A stretch of 23,946 bases of DNA. Origin: Paulinella micropora (Eukaryota > Cercozoa > Imbricatea > Euglyphida). The notes beneath the pieces are model-generated. The model ran no database searches. It was not told where the DNA came from and saw only the letters and a program-made list of their open reading frames with translations. Where the stretch lies: positions 55,589 through 79,534 of the forward strand of contig BJOX01000084.1 of the NCBI GenBank assembly GCA_009731375.1. The letters run 5' to 3'. Below are positions 8,086 to 17,709 of this stretch, one piece after another. How positions within the stretch are numbered: position 1 is the first letter of the stretch; every line of letters begins with the position of its first letter. Both the position numbers and the translations under genes were made by a program.

Positions 8086-8553
8086 ACTGCCACGGACCCG
8101 AAAACCGAAAGTTACAGCAACCCGTGTCTTCCCATCACAACAAGCTGAAAATGCCCCTCTCTCTCTCTCAATAAAACCATACGTCTTGCATCCCTGCATG
8201 CCCCTGTATGTCTGTTTACCCAAACAAAACATCCACACCCCATGAAACCCCACATTCCCCCACCTTGAGCTGTGAGCTGTCAATCCCCAAAACCCCTGTA
8301 TCACAGCAACACAGGCCCCGCTACAAAACAGCTCATGAGTAACCTCCCAGCTCGAGAAAACAATTGCGCCTACCTGTCTGTGTGTCCCTGCACCCAAAAC
8401 ATCTCAAGAAAAAACATATATAGCCAGGAAGCGCATCAGTAAAAATCCCCCGCCTGTGCTTTTTCCCTTGACACCGGTACCGCTTTTCCTCTGAAAATTT
8501 CCGAGAAACCGAGGAACTGAAATTTCCATACACCGTTGACTTTATTAGCGCCG
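8086..8553. other. No feature recognised
   Basis: Moderately AC-rich DNA with a short CT tract at 8157-8169. The open frames on both strands (8036-8245 plus, 8056-8397 minus) show no recognisable motif and overlap each other. Confidence 0.4.
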
Positions 8554-8815
8554 GACTCCAGATCAATGGAAGATTGAGAGGCTGCCGGGGGAGGGGTTCA
8601 TATTCTGTACTAAGACACTTGGTCTTTATTGAGACAGAAGGAAACTGAACCAGACACAGGCTCAATCAAATTGAACTATCTACCCGCCTAAACTTGAATA
8701 AAGGAAATACAACTGAGTATAATAGGTAAAGCAATGATCAGTCCTATGAAGTAACTGACTGCAACCAATGCCAGAAATGTTAATAACTATGTACAAACAT
8801 ATAGAGGCCGATATG
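8554..8815. repeat. Dispersed ~260-bp repeat, copy A
   Basis: Direct-orientation match to 22374-22641, roughly 90 % identical by eye with a 6-base indel. Both copies run from GG(A)CTCCA to GATATG and share TACTAAGACACTT, CTATCTACCCGCC and TAATAACTATGTA. Not coding. It may be part of an LTR or a SINE-like repeat (see copy B). Confidence 0.85.
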
Positions 8816-9310
8816 GCTTGATACTATATTAATAAATTGTCCCTTGCTCCCCCAGGGCCTATTTAGGAATAGCGGCCGATATGAGCCAACATAGTAAATA
8901 TCATAAAGCCAGACAACAGCCAAACAAGTTAATTAATAAAATATGTTCACAACTCAAACAGCAAAACCTTAAACACAACGTTAAGCAATAAGCACATTAA
9001 CATCATTATCAATATCGCATATATACTATGCAATCCACACCATTCTCACGGAAAATGACCAACACGCAATATGAAGATACATATATGTATATGTCAACGT
9101 CAATACATTAATGTATGTTCAACAGTGTCACAAGCACAACCAAGTAAACGGACGAGATGCTGACAAGCACAACGAACAGACTAGTAGTAATATATAAATA
9201 AAACGAAATAAGCAAGTGAGCTATCCTACGTCTCCAGTGGAGTTCGGCAATATAGCAACGCATAAGCACAACAAACAAACTTCCTCACATAGGCGTATGT
9301 CTCCTCCGCC
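8816..9310. other. AT-rich spacer, nothing recognised
   Basis: AT-rich DNA with short TATA/CATA stretches (for example 9079-9092) and the 10-base motif GGCCGATATG at about 8806 repeated at about 8873. No gene. Confidence 0.5.
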
Positions 9311-9516
9311 AAATAATAACTCACACATACTCGCCGCAACAACCACGACGATAAAGCAATTCATACTCACAAAGCAAAGACGTATGTAAATACGAACCTC
9401 ACGCATTCGTGCCAAATAATAACTCACACATACTCGCCGCAACAACCACGACGATAAAGCAATTCACACTCACAAAACTGGCAGGCCCAAAGCAAACACG
9501 TATAAAAATATGAACA
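9311..9516. repeat. Tandem duplication, period ~103 bp
   Basis: AAATAATAACTCACACATAC starts at 9311 and again at 9414. The first ~70 bases of each unit are identical except one C/T, through GCAATTCA(T/C)ACTCACAAA. The second unit has a ~13-base insertion, after which AAAGCAAA-ACGTAT-TAAA is shared. Near identity points to a recent event. Confidence 0.85.
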
Positions 9517-10804
9517 CACACAAACAGGTATCTCCCCCTAACTCCTTATCCACTAATGTATATAATAGAGAAGGAAATAAACTGAGCAATACACAAGGGT
9601 CCAAGGGTCCTTGCCCTATGCCGGCAAGTCAGAGAGAGGAGAGAAGAGAGAGAAGAGCAACAACTGGTCCGTTCTCAAAGGAACAAAAACAAAATAATTC
9701 CAATGTCGTACGTTGTTTCCCCCCTACGTCCAGAACTGTCACATCAAACGAAGACTAGCAGACCTCCTGCTTCCCAAACTAAACAAAAGCCCCGCCGAAA
9801 CACGAGCAACAGAAAAGAAATAAATTTCCTTACTTCCCCCCCTTCCTTTGCTTCCCAATTCCAACGCTAAAAGTCCACATGTCACGTCCGACTTCCAGCC
9901 GAAGAAGGACAGAGTCCCAAAGTCATGCCAAAACCGACAAGAAGCTCAGCCTTCAATACCATACATGAAAACCTTTCCAACCCCTTCGCAACTAATAATT
10001 CTTAAAGTCCCATTCGAAAACTCAAAGTCTATCAACAAACAGATTTTCCTCTTAATCTTCCAAAGTCCAGCAATGACCAACAAAGTCTTTTAAATGTCCA
10101 AACCACTGCACCAAAGCCGTAGAAAACGATGCCCACGATGTCGGGACTCCCCAAACTGTCCCACAGCTCACCTTTCTTCAGCAACAACTACGGCAACCGT
10201 CCACGAAAGAGCCGAAACCAGCAAACAGCACCACCTGCTGCCCAGCCAACTTTTCGAAAAAAAATGTCAGGAACCACCGGTAAATTTGTCAACATTTTTG
10301 CCAACACGGCAAACGAACAAGTCTTTTGTGCCAACATGCACTCCCTTATTTTCCTTAAACATTTTTAAATTGTTCTCAGGTGTTGCCCTTGATGAGGGGC
10401 TGCCACACCTATTGCTAGTGTAGCCAACATGCCACACAACAAGGACCACTCAGAGTTTCTTCCTTGCCGCCCACATTTGTGATGAGTAACATACCTGTTC
10501 TTTTGTTGTGCAGGACTTCTGAGGACTGAGCCCACTTTTTGGCGACTGCGCCCACTTTTGGCTGGGTCCCTCCTGTCACTCTCTCACCACCACTTTGCCT
10601 GTCACCTGCTTTAGCGAGATGCCAAACATTCAAAATTCTTCTGTCGACGCCACTGGGTTCTCAACCCAATCAACTAAAGAGTTTGACAAATGCTCGAACC
10701 GAGCAACTCAGAGTCTGATCACAGTGTCTCAAACGAAAATGTTTCCAGCCTAGCAGCTGGACTTTGCCGCCATCACATGACTGAAGAACAACCCCACGAT
10801 TCTG
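9517..10804. other. AC-rich region without recognised genes
   Basis: The plus strand is rich in A and C. Open frames (9510-9758, 9848-10093, 10094-10423 plus; 10415-10633 and 10670-10894 minus) show no known motif. The word AAAGTC(C) recurs at least six times in 9868-10090, and a short GCCCACTTTT repeat sits at 10530/10549. It forms the left flank of the LTR element. Confidence 0.4.
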
Positions 10805-11413
10805 TGAGTTTGTATACGGCAGATACAACGAACTCTTAATAAGAACACTATGGCTGCTTTGAGTCCTGACTCTGAATGAGAAGGTGAAATACAAGTAATA
10901 GTAGAGAGGTCACTTCGTTTATTTACATAATTTCGAACTCATTGCAGGCTTGGGTGCAACGTACGATCAAGTGTAGAACGTAAATTGTGAGGTCTCCCGT
11001 TCTCAAACGGATAGTGTCGCGAGTCTTCAAGTAAACAGTCATAAACGGATAGTTGTCTTGTTGGACTTGAAAATTCCCCAAATTGATTTGGCAAGCCTCA
11101 AGGCGAAAATGACTGGCAACGGAAGACAAGTTAGATATTGTGTTCTTCCGTCCTTGTCCATAAATTTACCGTAAAGCGTTTTCACAGGGAAATCGGGGGA
11201 AAAGGTAATACGAACAGGAAAAATTGCAATAGCTAAAAAGAACTTTGAACTGATCGTTTGAAATCATTTCTGAACGAAATCGAAAACTAGTTAGTGAAGT
11301 CGAAACGTCGTGCAGAGGAGAATCTAATGAACCGGTCAAAAAGAGTGTCTTATCAACGGTAAAGGTTTTGGCCGGTCGTTAAGGTGCTCAGTCTGATAGC
11401 TCCCCCCCCCCCA
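10805..11413 (-). repeat. 3' LTR of the gypsy-type element
   Basis: Nearly identical to 21656-22276: about nine substitutions plus four indels (14, 3, 2 and 1 bases) by eye. Starts TGAGTTTG and ends in a C12 run plus A on the plus strand; the 5' LTR has CTGTCCA there. On the minus strand AATAAA (complement at 10918-10923) is a plausible polyadenylation signal. The short ORF at 10923-11129 is also in the other LTR and is not a gene. Confidence 0.93.
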
Positions 11414-11931
11414 GACCTAACGGTTGAGTTGAGTTGCGCACAGAATGAGTGATTAACGAACGAAGTATGTTGTCTCACTAAAAAAAAAGAGTGCCAAAAA
11501 GGAAAAAGAGAGCTGGGTGTATCTCTTAAACCATTGGAGAGTAGAAGAGTGGTGCGTCTATACTTGCGCAATGCGGATGATGATCAGCCGGGGCCGGATA
11601 TCCATGATTTGCAGCGGGACTGGGACAATTGAGGCGCAGTAGCGAGCGGTGATATCGGGAGGCGATGTCGAGCCATAGAAAATTAGGTGGCCGGGATCGC
11701 AAAGCCTAGATGAACCAATGAAGCACCAAGTATGCCGTGCCGATATAACCACTGAGGGGTTCAAGTTCGGTGAGAATAATCGTTGACCTGCAGGCACAAG
11801 AGGCGATCAAGGACTTACATGGGCACGCCGGTCATGGCGTAATATTTCTAGGGACGATGACGGTTCAAGTGGCGGGGGGCGGGTGAAGCCATTACGATGG
11901 GTAAAACCAACTTGAGAGTGATAGGTGGTGG
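11414..11931 (-). other. 3' untranslated region between integrase stop and 3' LTR
   Basis: About 500 bases without a sustained open frame. On the minus strand the G12 run at the LTR border could be, or could have replaced, the polypurine tract. An A8 run (plus) lies at 11480-11488. Confidence 0.6.
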
Positions 11932-14110
11932 CTACTCCTTGGACTGAGCTTGCTTGCCCTTCTGGAAGACATGAAACGGGAAGGATTCGCCGGTGATGAG
12001 AGTATCTCGAAGACGCTTAAGAACGCTAGCGGAGAGCCGGCCTTTGTCCTTGATCTTTTTGAAGAGACGCCATGCGATGTGTCGATGAACGACTTGATCG
12101 TTGGTGATATCAAAGAGGAGGGGCTTCCAGAAAGCCAGGGGTTTACTCCAGCTGTGAATGGTAGCTTTGTCCTTTGTGTCTTCGTAGATGGGGCGGAAGA
12201 GAGGGTTGGTGTCCGAAGTGATACCACGTTGATGGACCACGAGGTCATCCTCCTCGTCTTCCGGATCCTCGTCCAAAACAGTGCCAAGCTTGACTTGGTT
12301 ACGATCGATGAAAGCAACGACTTCACCAGTGGTGTAGTTGACAGTGTCGTCATCAAAGTCGTCCACTGCGATTGGATTAAGCGGGGCGACGCCATCAGTG
12401 GGGGCAGTGTACGGAGAGAGGTGTGAACGGTCGATCCGTTTCAATATCCTATTGGTCTTGAGGTGGCGGACCTTAAAGCAGTTAGAGTTGACCTGCTCTA
12501 AAATCGTGTAGGGGCCGTCGAACTGAAGAACAGACGAGGCGGGGATGCCTTGCTTAAAGTTTGAGGGTTTAGGGCGGTAAACGGTGACGGTGTCGCCTAC
12601 CTTCCACTCCTTAACGGCTTTGCGGCGGCCCTTGTTCTTCTAAGCAACAGATCGGGCGCGAGAGACGTCTGTGTACGTGCTGATATACGCCGTGACTGCA
12701 GCGCGAGCGCGGCGCAGTAGTTCGATCTGCTCTGAAGATTGAAGCGAAAGCGTAGAGGAAGCGTCGAGAGCGGCGCTTGAGGCGGAGGCGCGGGCAGTGA
12801 TGATCTCCGAGGAATCGAAAAAGTGCAGTGAGAACCGAGGTTTGCGTGCCAACATACCCTCGAAGGCGGTTGTACCTGCAGCCGTGGACACATAGGTGTT
12901 CTGGGCGAAAGAGAGGGACGGGATGATGCTAGGCCAGTTCGATTTGTCTGCCTTGGATAGAGATTGAATTGCGGTGCGGATCGCCTTGTGCCGGCATTCC
13001 ACGAAGCCGAGTTGATGGTGTGAGTAGGGTGCGGTGGTCAGCCAGTCGAGGCCGGCCTCACTGTAGAAGCGTTTGGCTAATGTACCTACAAACGAGCTGT
13101 GGTAGCCGGAGAAGATGGACTCCGGAAAACCAAAAATGTATGCCCATCGGTTGAGGATGATCTCAACTGTTTCTTCGGCTGTGGTAGAGATGCAGGGGAT
13201 GAATTGAATAAATCCTGAGAAGAGATCGATGATCGTCAGGATATACTGAAAAACAACGCCCGGAATGCCGACGTGCATATGATCGATGCCGATGCCTTGA
13301 CCTTGACTGCTCCACTTCAGCGAAGAGTAGCGGCCGTGATTGAGAGTGAGGCGGGCGTGGACCAGTTGGCAAAAGTGGCAGTCGCGGAGGGCGGCGAGGA
13401 CATCAGCGTGCATAATATCCGTGCCGTCAGTACGGAACCAAATATAGCGCTCCTTGATGAAGGGGACGAGTGTCGGCGTTTTGGCGTGATTCTGCATCAA
13501 GTGGGCGTAGTTGATCAGCGGGCGGCGCAGCTCTTCTGGAACGTAGATCTTCAGTGTTGACTGTTTGGCGTCGGCGAGGACGGCAAGGCCCTGACGAAGG
13601 GTCAATTCTGTTGATCCGGCGGAGACGGTAGAGACTTCATCGGTCCAGAGAGGGGTTGTGAGGGTGTCTTGTCTTTGTGCGTCCATGATTTGTTGGCGTG
13701 TGACGCGAGGAGCGTGCGAAGTAGCGACAAGAGGGTATATATAATGTTGTTCCATGCCGAGGCCAAAGACTAGCCACACTAAGTTGTCATCAAGAAATAA
13801 AATCTTACGACACGTCTCGACTGCCTCCTGTGGGAGTGTATCGTCTGGGACGCAGTGGACGAGGTCTTGCGGCATGAGCAGGGCAAATGGCTTACGAAGG
13901 GCGAACATGTCACGCGCGACGGCCGGAGAGCGTTCAGCGGAGGGAATGACAATAGCTAAGTCCCACGGGGCTTGAATGCTTCGTAGTGTTGGGCCAGCGC
14001 GGATGATGCGGCAGGAGAGAGACTTGAGCTTCGTTTCCAAGGCGGCATGTGTGCCTTCGACGGCGAGCCAGAGGGTAGAGCCTGCTCTGGGTAATGGAAT
14101 GGTTGCGAGG
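11932..14110 (-). pseudogene. Integrase of the gypsy-type element, with GPY/F module; stop and active-site mutation
   Basis: Integrase inserts retrotransposon cDNA into chromosomes. Numbered from the 14040 start, the 466-codon frame has an H2C2 zinc finger (H180, H185, C221, C224) and the catalytic core: D253 in GIGIDHMHVG, the second acidic position at 312, then E348 in GFVECRH. Spacing is D-x58-x-x35-E, as in retroviral-type integrases, but position 312 (SGYHSSF, codon 13105-13107) is Gly instead of Asp. The frame stops at TAG 12640-12642 and then continues open in the same frame to 11932, where FDGPYTILEQ (about 12505-12535) marks the GPY/F module, followed by a ~150-residue acidic then basic tail. 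No chromodomain is seen. The frame is open upstream of 14040 to about 14125, where it meets the RNase H frame by a shift. Identity is sure; function is surely lost. Confidence 0.93.
12640..12642 (-). other. In-frame TAG separating integrase core from GPY/F module
   Basis: The same frame is open for ~1.4 kb before and ~0.7 kb after this codon, and the downstream part carries the conserved GPY/F motif. Hence a nonsense mutation is more likely than a natural end, though readthrough cannot be excluded. Confidence 0.85.
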
Positions 14111-15693
14111 AGCTGTGGGTGGATTCGGCTTCACCGATGAGAGGCGGGACGCATGAGCTTATGCAGGGGACACGGGACAATCCATCCGGAAGGAGGTTTT
14201 GTTTACCGGGGAGGTATTCGACCTTAAAGCGGATCGTTTGAAAAATTTCCAGGACCCATCCGACGACCATGGGGCTGCGAGCCATAACCACAAGAGTGGC
14301 CGGTGATCGGTGACGATAGTGAGTTCGTGGTCGCTGGCATCAATGTAGTAGCGGCACTGTTGAACTCCGTAAATAACGCCGTACGCTTCTCGCGCGTAGG
14401 TCGCCCAGCGGGTTTGCGTGTCTGTGAACTTGAGAGAAAAGTATTGGATGACCGGGGCGTCGCGGTCAGGGCCAGTGTGAAGGGCACCTCCGATGCCTAT
14501 TTGGTTAGCATCCGTCCGAAGGCAAAGATGGTAAGAAGACTCGTACTTGGCCAGGACGGGAAGCGTAGTAAGCACGCGGCGGAGCTTCTTCATACATTTC
14601 CGCCCTTCCCGATGGAGGTAGGGTTGACCTGCTGGTCGGGCGTGAGTGGACTTGAGCAAATTCGTAAGAGGTGATACAAGGCGGGAGTAGTCGGGGATGT
14701 GGGCCTGTATGAAGTTGGTCATACCCAGAACGGATCGAACTTCAGACACATTGGAGGGATCAGCCGTTCGGAGGATGGCGTCGATCTTCGCTGTGTCAGC
14801 GGCGATACCTTTCTTATTACATTTCTTGCAGAGTATTGTCAGTTCATGGTATCCCAAGCGGAGTTTGCGCGCCGATCCATGAAGACCGGAGGTGTCCATA
14901 CTTGAGAATATACCACGAATTTGGTTCAGGTGTGTTTGAAAATCGTTTGCACCAGCGGTAACGTCGTCGAGATAGGCGCCTGCAGTAGAAATAGCTGGGG
15001 GCGGCTTGTTCCAAAATGGGAGTGGTTGGAATGACTTCTCGATCGCACGTTGGAAATCGCGGGGGCACGATGTACACCTTGAGGCATAAAGTTGGGGACC
15101 AATAGACCATGAGGGGTCCACACGGCTAAAACATCTCGGCTGTCATCGTCCGGGTTCAGGCGAAGGTGGGAGAAGCCGTCTACCATGTCGATGGAGCTGA
15201 GATAGTGCCAGCCGGCGAATCGTTCTCTGTAATGATCCGAGTTTGGAAGACCTGGAACTGGGAGGTGAAGATTGTCATTGGGCATGCGGTAGTCGTAAAC
15301 GTTCCGAATGTCTCGGATGACTTCTTTCGCAATATCCTCGAATTTCCCGACCGGGCAACTGCGGCTCGCCCATGCGCATTGAGAGGAGGTGTAGCTCCAT
15401 GTGCCGGCGCTGAGGACGTCCGTAGCCCAGCTAGAGAGATATTCGCCCACTGCCGGAGTCCAGCGCGGGCATGGAACTGCAACTGGTTTGGCATTTGGTT
15501 TGAGTCGAAGGGACACGACAGTATGTTTGAAGGTGCCTGCCTTGTCCTGAAAGATGTGGTCAAATTCGCGGATGAGGGACCAGAGTTGGTCTTGTCGGGG
15601 TTTGGTGAAGCTTGGGTTGACTGCTTCAGGAGGAAACTTAGGACCTGTCTGTGCCGCTTTTTGTTCCGCTCGCTTGATTAAAAGTCGCGGCAA
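13956..15693 (-). pseudogene. Reverse transcriptase and RNase H of the gypsy-type element, frameshifted
   Basis: RT copies the element RNA into DNA; RNase H removes the RNA strand. Frame 15693-14926 opens the RT (LIREFDHIF, VYDYRMPND) and has motif A as HYLSSIDMVDGFSHLRL with the first Asp, then FMPQG. Near the C5 run at about 15061-15065 the frame moves by one to 15121-14159, which continues with RDFQRAIEKSF, the YLDD box (residues 50-53, AYLDDV) and the connection (RSVLGMTNFIQAHI). RNase H follows in the same frame with D204 (RTDANQIGIGGAL), E245 (AREAYGVI) and D272 (VTDHRPLLW). Near 14283 the frame moves again into 14291-13956 with VEYLPGKQNLLPDGLSRV, the usual RNase H end. A last shift at about 14085-14145 leads to integrase. 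Catalytic residues are all present; the reading frame is not. Confidence 0.93.
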
Positions 15694-15699
15694 AGTCTT

Positions 15700-16058
15700 T
15701 CAGAGATGAAGAACCATGGGGTAGGATGGGGTCCCTGGACTGTTGATGCCGTGCAAAAGAGCATGCGAGGGTCGGGGCATGTCTGCGCGAAGTCTTCCAT
15801 GAAGGAATCCGTGTATGGAAACGGCGGGCCGATGTCGGTTTGAAGCGTCAGAGGAGCAGGCAGCCTCAGTTGTTTGGAGTCTGGAGAATGCCCCAGATGT
15901 GGTTGTCACGCTTGACTTTGCGTATTGCCCAAACTCTGAGTTGAGCCAGTGCCAGGCCGAGCGAGCATATTGAATTGGCGGCAACTCCGAGATTTATGGT
16001 CGAGAAGTCGTCGTCTTGTTTTTAAAGTGCGGCTCGATGATCGGAAGAGGCAAGGTGG
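15700..16058 (-). pseudogene. Broken coding stretch between Ser/Pro-rich segment and RT
   Basis: No single frame is open, but successive protein-like pieces appear in different frames: a piece with STINLGVAANSICSLGLALA and KVKRDNHIWGIL (about 16010-15870), then a piece with TLQTDIGPPFPYTDSF and PDPRMLFCTAS ending at a stop near 15690 (about 15885-15690). The pieces join end to end in order, so this looks like coding DNA with several indels, leading into RT. No domain recognised. The continuous-looking frame 15984-15700 is probably the wrong frame. Confidence 0.5.
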
Positions 16059-16589
16059 CTAGGTGACAGAGGAGAGGTTGCTTTTGGGCAATCCGCAAAG
16101 TTCACACTTTCCTTGTTCCGAGGGTGTTGCGAACGTCGCGTCGTTGAGTGAGGAGGAAGAAGTCGCAGATGTCTGGGTCATAGTCGGCGTTGATGGCAAA
16201 CTGCTTGACGACGAACCGCTTGACGAAGACGAGGAGGGGTCTTGTCCGCCGCCTTTTGAATCGTCATCGTCGTGATGCTTCTTGTTCTCACTGGGCTTGC
16301 AGCCAAAAAAGGGCTGTGGTTGAACAGGGTGGGCACGAGTTACCTGTGGCAACGGTGCGGCCGGTGTGTCAGAACCAGTGGCCGCTGGTGGATGAGCCAG
16401 GGTGGATGGAGGCTGAATTGAGGCCAACGGTGGCTGTGCTGGGGCCGGTGGTAACGACGCTGGGGCCGGTGGAGGCTGAGCAGGGGCTATTGTCCTTGAC
16501 GATGAACTCGAGCTAGATGACGAACTGGATGAGGAACTTGAACTTGACGAAGAATCAGGTTGGTCATCGTACTTCTCAGGGGAATACAC
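16059..16589 (-). CDS. Ser/Pro-rich segment of the gypsy-type element
   Basis: A 176-codon frame just after a TAA, starting with GTG rather than ATG, so translation start here is doubtful. It encodes a short lead (YSPEKYDDQPD), a run of about 19 Ser made from mixed Ser codons, a Pro/Ala/Gln-rich stretch to about residue 95, an acidic patch HHDDDD, a second Ser-rich patch, and a C-terminal C-x2-C (CELCG, residues 162-165). Mixed codons in the Ser run argue for selection on protein rather than a microsatellite. It probably acts as a flexible linker in a polyprotein. The partner cysteines of a zinc site are not seen, perhaps lost in the frame breaks that follow. Confidence 0.5.
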   Translation of the reverse strand: MYSPEKYDDQPDSSSSSSSSSSSSSSSSSSSRTIAPAQPPPAPASLPPAPAQPPLASIQPPSTLAHPPAATGSDTPAAPLPQVTRAHPVQPQPFFGCKPSENKKHHDDDDSKGGGQDPSSSSSSGSSSSSLPSTPTMTQTSATSSSSLNDATFATPSEQGKCELCGLPKSNLSSVT

Positions 16590-16719
16590 TATCTCGTATT
16601 AAGGGTGCGATGACGATGCTTGGACTTCAAATCCAGCGTGGATTTCATAGGTGTGAGGATACCCAATGTGGTAGTGTCTCCGTGTCGCTCCTGGCGAGCG
16701 TGTAAGTATATGGGAGTTC
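16590..16719 (-). other. Short stretch with stops in all minus-strand frames
   Basis: Between the end of the X-C frame (TGA at 16720) and the Ser/Pro frame every minus frame is interrupted. It could be a true intergenic spacer of the element or further decay. Confidence 0.4.
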
Positions 16720-17709
16720 TCAGGTTCTGGGGTAAGCAATCTCTCGTACACTAGGTCTCGGGTGCTCATTTCTAGACTTGTGTAGAAATGTAAGATTTTC
16801 CTCTGTCCTGTTTGTCTTGAGGTTGAGCCATCGATGATGGGTGTGGCCCACTTGGTGATGGGTCACGTAAACATCGCCCGGGCGCCAGACTTGGAAGTGT
16901 CGTACGCGTTGAGCGTGGCGTGACGGTTGCATACGGACAAGTGGAGCTCCGTAGGGGTAGCCATGGAGGCGTTTGTCTCGAGAGTACGGATTAATGATAT
17001 CCGTCGAACATGGGACAGTATGGGGTGGGTGGTGTACCACATGAATTTCCTTGCTTGACCGTCTTCCAGTTTCGCTGGCTACGACCATAAGGAAATACTG
17101 GGCCAGATGCCACGGGACTTGTTCATAACGTATCCAGCGGAACTCGTCTGAAAGGGAGTCCCTAACACCATCCGTGCTCGGGGAGGCTGTCCAGTTGTGT
17201 GACTTCTGAAGATAGTCGCGGGTTGCTGTGTCGTCGAGCGTAACTATCCCGATGAACTTCATTATACCTATTGATTGCCCCATGTAGTGGTTGGGGTTAA
17301 AGAATGAGCCCAAGAACAGTTCGTCATTTCTGTCCGTGTAGAACACCGTGAGCTTGCAATCGTCGAAAAAACTGAGCGGCAAGTCGACAATGCAGTCGTA
17401 GGATCGCTCATGTACTGCGCGTAGGCCTATAGCAGCGTTGGTACTGTCGAGATCGTAGTACGTGTCGTTGGCGACAATTTTGAGCCATATTGGGTCATTA
17501 CATGGAAGACGATGAAAATAGTGTCGTAGGGCGAAGCAGCGTTCTCGAGTCGGGAGTCGAAAGACACGGCGAATGTACGACGATGTTGAGAGTGGTATCG
17601 GGTCAAAGCGCAGGTGTTTGGCTTCGGTCTGTTCCATACTACACCACGGGAATAGGAGTTCTCCTTTAAGGACGGCTGCTAAAGGGGAGGCGTTGGGATT
17701 CGCTCCCAC
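16720..17709 (-). CDS. Unassigned region X, C-terminal frame
   Basis: A 329-codon frame with ordinary globular composition that I do not recognise. It overlaps the end of the preceding frame by ~30 bases at offset -1 and its first listed codon is GTG, so it is most likely the continuation of that protein after a frame change rather than a separate gene. Visible pieces: an aromatic, Arg-rich N part (SYIRRVFRLPTRERCFALRH), a Leu/Phe-rich middle (SFFDDCKLTVFYTDRNDEL), and a His-rich end (YVTHHQVGHTHHRW). There is no signal peptide or clear membrane segment, so an envelope protein is unlikely. Position before RT is unlike dUTPase or env locations in known elements. Confidence 0.55.
   Translation of the reverse strand: MGANPNASPLAAVLKGELLFPWCSMEQTEAKHLRFDPIPLSTSSYIRRVFRLPTRERCFALRHYFHRLPCNDPIWLKIVANDTYYDLDSTNAAIGLRAVHERSYDCIVDLPLSFFDDCKLTVFYTDRNDELFLGSFFNPNHYMGQSIGIMKFIGIVTLDDTATRDYLQKSHNWTASPSTDGVRDSLSDEFRWIRYEQVPWHLAQYFLMVVASETGRRSSKEIHVVHHPPHTVPCSTDIINPYSRDKRLHGYPYGAPLVRMQPSRHAQRVRHFQVWRPGDVYVTHHQVGHTHHRWLNLKTNRTEENLTFLHKSRNEHPRPSVREIAYPRT

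Noticed and set aside
10923-11129. 68-codon ORF, repeated at 21788-21997
   Set aside because: It is present twice only because it lies in both LTRs; no motif and no coding context.
11932-12400. Chromodomain after integrase
   Set aside because: The tail is acidic then basic without the aromatic cage pattern of chromodomains.
11950-12426. Plus-strand ORF of 158 codons
   Set aside because: Antisense shadow of the integrase C-terminal part, whose GPY/F motif fixes the coding strand.
14303-14674. Plus-strand ORF of 123 codons
   Set aside because: Antisense to RNase H, which has clear catalytic motifs on the minus strand.
15166-15681. Plus-strand ORF of 171 codons
   Set aside because: Antisense to RT motif A and surrounding conserved residues.
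16720-17709. Envelope gene for the element
   Set aside because: No signal peptide, no membrane anchor, no cleavage site, and located before RT rather than after integrase.
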